NCBI RefSeq assembly: GCF_007991515.1
Contig: NZ_BJYM01000002.1
Span: 186,001 to 250,000 of the forward strand
DNA from: Oceanobacillus sojae
Lineage (GTDB): Bacteria > Bacillota > Bacilli > Bacillales > Amphibacillaceae
Direction: 5' to 3'
DNA length: 64,000 nucleotides
A program made the translations under genes and the position numbers. The notes under the pieces are model-generated. The model worked only from the letters and a program-made list of their open reading frames with translations. It was not told the DNA's origin and did no database searches. Below are positions 61,026 to 64,000 of this stretch, piece after piece. How positions within the stretch are numbered: position 1 is the first letter of the stretch; every line of letters begins with the position of its first letter.

Positions 61026-63569
61026 TTATTTCACGGCCATAATCCCTTTTAATATATCTGTTTGTGTTAAACTGATAATCTGCTCTTTTTCAAGCGATAA
61101 CTCAGGTTGGTCTATTAATCTCTCAGACTGCACCTGAATAATAGATTTAACAATTTCTTCAGGCCATTGATTTATACGCTCATCTGTTGATGACGGATAA
61201 TTATCGTTAACAGCTTCCTTAAGAAAGGTTGAATCAAATACAAATTGATGTTTCACTAAGATTTGACGGACAATTTCTGCTGTTTCCTCTGCTGTATACA
61301 AACCAAATACAGACTTATAGTTTAATTGCTCTATCAATTTTGGAGCAAAATTTTTCAATCGGTTAATTTCTGTTTCTTTACCCGAAATAATGATAACGAG
61401 TTTGTGATTAGGAAATTTATTTTCTAATAACGTCATCAGGTTATTGTCATTTTCTATTTTTTCCAGCTGATCTATCCATAACAAACCGCTACTTATCTGT
61501 TCTAAATCATTTAATGAAGACATTTCAGAAAATCGAAAGCATTCGTTTTCTTTTATTAGCTCCGTTTCAATAAGCAAGTTTCGGGTTTGATCAAAAAATG
61601 GAGTGAGATCATTCATCCCTTTTTGCAGCCACAGCATTCCCCACTGCTGATCCATTGAGATTCCTTGGGCAGTCCGGACCTTATATAAAGTAATTTCTTT
61701 CAGGAATTTTTTCATCACTTCTTTATAAGCTGTCGGGCCGATCAGGCTTTCCATTTGAACAGTTTCTTTATCCTTAGGCTGGGACTCTTTCGTTTTCATT
61801 TCAAATGGAATGGCATCATTGACTGGCACTGGTCCTGTTGCTTTCTCTGTAAAATCATACGATAATACCATATGCGGAGAGTGTATTAAATTAGATGAAA
61901 ACCGGCTGCCCTTATCCTTCTGCAGCCACACTCTTACACTTGGATCATCAAACTGAACCTTGGCAGCAGTGCCTCTTAATAATTTAAAGTGAACAGCTTC
62001 TTTCTCTATATTCCTGAATGTCAGGTAAGAAATATCAATAATACTATCCATCGAAAAAACCCCTCCGGAAAGCTGCAGTGAACTTGCATTCAGACTGCTC
62101 CGCTTCCGTAAAGAAACAGCTGCTGTCTTATCAATCACCTCTACACTATCCAAAACTACCCTGGCATTAGCAATTGAAATGGCCGCATCTACCGCTTTTG
62201 GTATATCTGAATTTTTTTCGTAGGTTGCCGAACTATTCAGATTATTATTTTCTAAATAGCTGTTACGAATATCTGCCTCGCCATCTTGAAGTATCAAGGC
62301 ATTTTTATAGCAATTTTTTATCGTCAGCTGATTGGCATTTAAAATAGATTTTTGTATATAAATCCCTATATTTACCGCATCAAATGTCACATTATCTAAG
62401 TATGTGTTTTGAACTCCATCTAAATAAACAGCATCATGAAGTGAACCTTTTATTGTTGTTTCCTCTAAATGCAGACTTCCCTCCTCCTTTATAAAAATAA
62501 CCGGATAATTCTTTTCATGTTCATCTACACAATGATCAAACGTACTATTTTTTATCATTACATTCGATTGGCCTGCAGAGCTGACTGCATTATATTCCAA
62601 TCTGGTCATTTCAACATTCTCCAATTTTACTGTAGATTGTTCACGAATATAAATTCCCATAAACAGTTTTTTCAAAAAGGCATTTGAAAGCTCCAATTGA
62701 GACTGATAGACTTGAATCCCATCAAATAGAGAATCGTGAATCTGCACATCATCTAATTTTACAACGGAACGATTCTTTATATAGACAGCCGGGTAACCAG
62801 CCTTCTCATCTTTTCTCTTTATCTCGCAAAAGTTTTTCATTTCCGCTTTTTCAACAGTTAATTCACTGTGATCCACCCTTAGCACATCCCGGTATGTATG
62901 ATTGGTTGTCAGGGAATTTATATAACCTTTGCTATCTTCTAAGATAACAGCTACACCACCACCAGTCATACTTACTTCGTGCAGGTTCAGCTCTGCTTCT
63001 TTTGCAAAAATTCCATAGTTGCTGGGATTTTTTATTATCAGATTCTCTGCAGTCAGCCTGCTGCCAAAGCCGGCATAAATCCCAACACCTTTCACATCAC
63101 AGCTCTCTATGGTTACTACGGATTCTTCTGCATGAAGGGAATTGGATGTATGACCGATAAGCGTGCTGTTTTTCACATGCACCTTTGACTCTAAACCAAT
63201 CCATAGGGCCGGATAAGTTGTCTTTACATCCTGATAATTTTCGCCTTCAATTCTGCAATCCTCTATGTTAACCTCAGAAGTCTCCTTTACATAAATTGCA
63301 TTGGTATGTCCTGTCTGACGAAATGCAATTCCTTGAAGTGTTACAGCTGCATCTATTGTTTTTAATAAAGGCATATTTGATGAAGCTGAAATAGCGACTT
63401 GTCCTTTTCCCTTTAGCGCTACACTTCTTCCATCAATTGTTATATTTTCTGAATATTGACCATTCTCTATATAGACTGTACCTCCATCAGAAACGGCATC
63501 TATTCCTTGTTGAATTGTACGATATTTATTAAAAAGTCCACCTTTTTTTACTACTACTGACTCTTCCAT
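61026..63569 (-). CDS. Right-handed beta-helix protein with degenerate AAA-like C-terminal domain
   Basis: 847 residues from ATG 63569 (GAAAGGA upstream; the frame is open to 63644). Residues about 1-600 are a parallel beta-helix: it starts IQQGIDAVSDGGTVYIENG and repeats short turns such as VTLQGIAFRQTGHTNAIYV and VNIEDCRIEG at about 22-residue spacing. Residues about 635-847 resemble a CbxX/SpoVK-type AAA module: a Walker-B-like GLLWIDQLEKI, NHKLVIIISGKETEINRL and a C-terminal helical lid (YTAEETAEIVRQIL). The Walker A GxxGxGKT is missing. No signal peptide, so the helix is cytosolic or exported by another route. Possibly a sugar-binding or scaffolding protein. Function unknown. Confidence 0.7.
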   Translation of the reverse strand: MEESVVVKKGGLFNKYRTIQQGIDAVSDGGTVYIENGQYSENITIDGRSVALKGKGQVAISASSNMPLLKTIDAAVTLQGIAFRQTGHTNAIYVKETSEVNIEDCRIEGENYQDVKTTYPALWIGLESKVHVKNSTLIGHTSNSLHAEESVVTIESCDVKGVGIYAGFGSRLTAENLIIKNPSNYGIFAKEAELNLHEVSMTGGGVAVILEDSKGYINSLTTNHTYRDVLRVDHSELTVEKAEMKNFCEIKRKDEKAGYPAVYIKNRSVVKLDDVQIHDSLFDGIQVYQSQLELSNAFLKKLFMGIYIREQSTVKLENVEMTRLEYNAVSSAGQSNVMIKNSTFDHCVDEHEKNYPVIFIKEEGSLHLEETTIKGSLHDAVYLDGVQNTYLDNVTFDAVNIGIYIQKSILNANQLTIKNCYKNALILQDGEADIRNSYLENNNLNSSATYEKNSDIPKAVDAAISIANARVVLDSVEVIDKTAAVSLRKRSSLNASSLQLSGGVFSMDSIIDISYLTFRNIEKEAVHFKLLRGTAAKVQFDDPSVRVWLQKDKGSRFSSNLIHSPHMVLSYDFTEKATGPVPVNDAIPFEMKTKESQPKDKETVQMESLIGPTAYKEVMKKFLKEITLYKVRTAQGISMDQQWGMLWLQKGMNDLTPFFDQTRNLLIETELIKENECFRFSEMSSLNDLEQISSGLLWIDQLEKIENDNNLMTLLENKFPNHKLVIIISGKETEINRLKNFAPKLIEQLNYKSVFGLYTAEETAEIVRQILVKHQFVFDSTFLKEAVNDNYPSSTDERINQWPEEIVKSIIQVQSERLIDQPELSLEKEQIISLTQTDILKGIMAVK

Positions 63570-63663
63570 ATGATGTCTGTCCTTTCTAAGTGGTTTAATA
63601 AAATTTATTGTAAAAGAAATAAACAAAGGTTTCCAACTACACATCCAACCTATTATTCTAATT

Positions 63664-64000
63664 TTATAACTTTTTCAAAGCCAAATGCAAAATTGGATAA
63701 TTTCTTCCCTGATCGTCCTGTTTCGATTTACTAATTACTTGAAATCCATTTTTCAGATAAAAAGCAGCTGCCTGCTTATTATCCTCGTTTACATCCACTG
63801 ACTTAATACCATCATTTTCTATCAAAGACGTTAAAATATTGCTGCCAAATCCGTTCCCTGTTTCTCCAGGATCTAAGAACAACATTTCCAAATGTTTTTC
63901 ATTCACGCCGGAAAACCCAATGAACCTGTCATCCTGATACCACATTTTTAATTCTAATTGTGGAAAATATGTAGGAATTTCTGTTTTAATCGCTTCTCTA
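63664..64000 (-). CDS. GNAT acetyltransferase, cut by the window edge
   Basis: The frame is open to the right edge, so the N-terminus is outside the window. The visible 112 residues include IPTYFPQLELKMWYQDDRFI, the beta strand LEMLFLDPGETGNGFGSNIL with the acetyl-CoA loop (GxGxG-like), and NEDNKQAAAFYLKNGFQVI, all typical of GNAT enzymes of the YjaB kind. The internal ATG at 63945 is not the true start. 94 bases upstream of the beta-helix gene in the same orientation. Confidence 0.85.
   Translation of the reverse strand, partial: REAIKTEIPTYFPQLELKMWYQDDRFIGFSGVNEKHLEMLFLDPGETGNGFGSNILTSLIENDGIKSVDVNEDNKQAAAFYLKNGFQVISKSKQDDQGRNYPILHLALKKL

Noticed and set aside
1..64000. CRISPR array, tRNA, rRNA, intact IS or prophage
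   Set aside because: No regularly spaced repeats, no tRNA cloverleaf or rRNA-like sequence noticed by eye, and no full transposase or integrase frame in the window.

Overview
The window comes from the chromosome of a low-GC, Gram-positive, endospore-forming bacterium of the Bacillaceae. The moderately halophilic Oceanobacillus/Virgibacillus group is most likely. Evidence: AT-rich DNA with strong AGGAGG-type ribosome sites and frequent TTG/GTG starts, an ectABC ectoine operon (56.2-58.5 kb), a HemAT aerotaxis receptor, several PTS permeases, and genes that look spore-surface related (a collagen-like protein, a CgeB-like glycosyltransferase, DUF2642-like coat proteins). I saw no rRNA, tRNA, CRISPR array, intact insertion sequence or prophage.

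Layout. 0-5.7 kb: an esterase, the soluble globin-coupled chemoreceptor HemAT, an MscS channel and a PTS EIIC-like membrane protein with an unusual cytosolic N-terminal domain. 5.7-11.6 kb: an acetoin-dehydrogenase-type complex (acoA-acoB-acoC-acoL), divergent from a SorC-family regulator. 11.7-19.3 kb: a galactitol-family PTS operon (IIA, IIC, IIB) with a BglG/PRD regulator in front and, downstream, a small membrane protein, a zinc dehydrogenase, two SDR proteins and a cysteine-less IIB-like protein. 19.8-27.1 kb: a second polyol operon with a glucitol-type PTS, GutM, a SorC regulator and three oxidoreductases but no classical sorbitol-6-phosphate dehydrogenase; its promoter carries phased palindromes. 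27.9-36.5 kb: an Opp/Dpp-type ABC importer with an M20 amidohydrolase, plus a C45-family acyltransferase/hydrolase.

36.9-50.1 kb is the most interesting region. Here lie a collagen-like gene cut short, a glycosyltransferase pseudogene meeting it tail to tail, GT2, GT61 and CgeB-like glycosyltransferases, CapF and a UDP-GlcNAc 4,6-dehydratase for a deoxy-amino sugar, and a PAPS-dependent sulfotransferase. A compact sat - SLC13 permease - cysC - cysQ operon follows. That operon takes up sulfate, makes PAPS and removes the by-product PAP, yet has no PAPS or sulfite reductase beside it. Two DUF2642-like coat proteins lie next to it. I infer a locus that builds a sulfated glycan, probably on the spore surface.

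50.9-64.0 kb: small lipoproteins and short hydrophilic proteins, a stress-type SDR, a YetF-type membrane protein, a polysaccharide deacetylase, ectABC (ectA may start at ATT), an aromatic-acid-type MFS transporter, a large beta-helix protein with a degenerate AAA-like C-terminus, and a GNAT acetyltransferase cut by the window edge. Many genes end in clear hairpin terminators. A short terminator-like repeat seems to be present in three or four copies.
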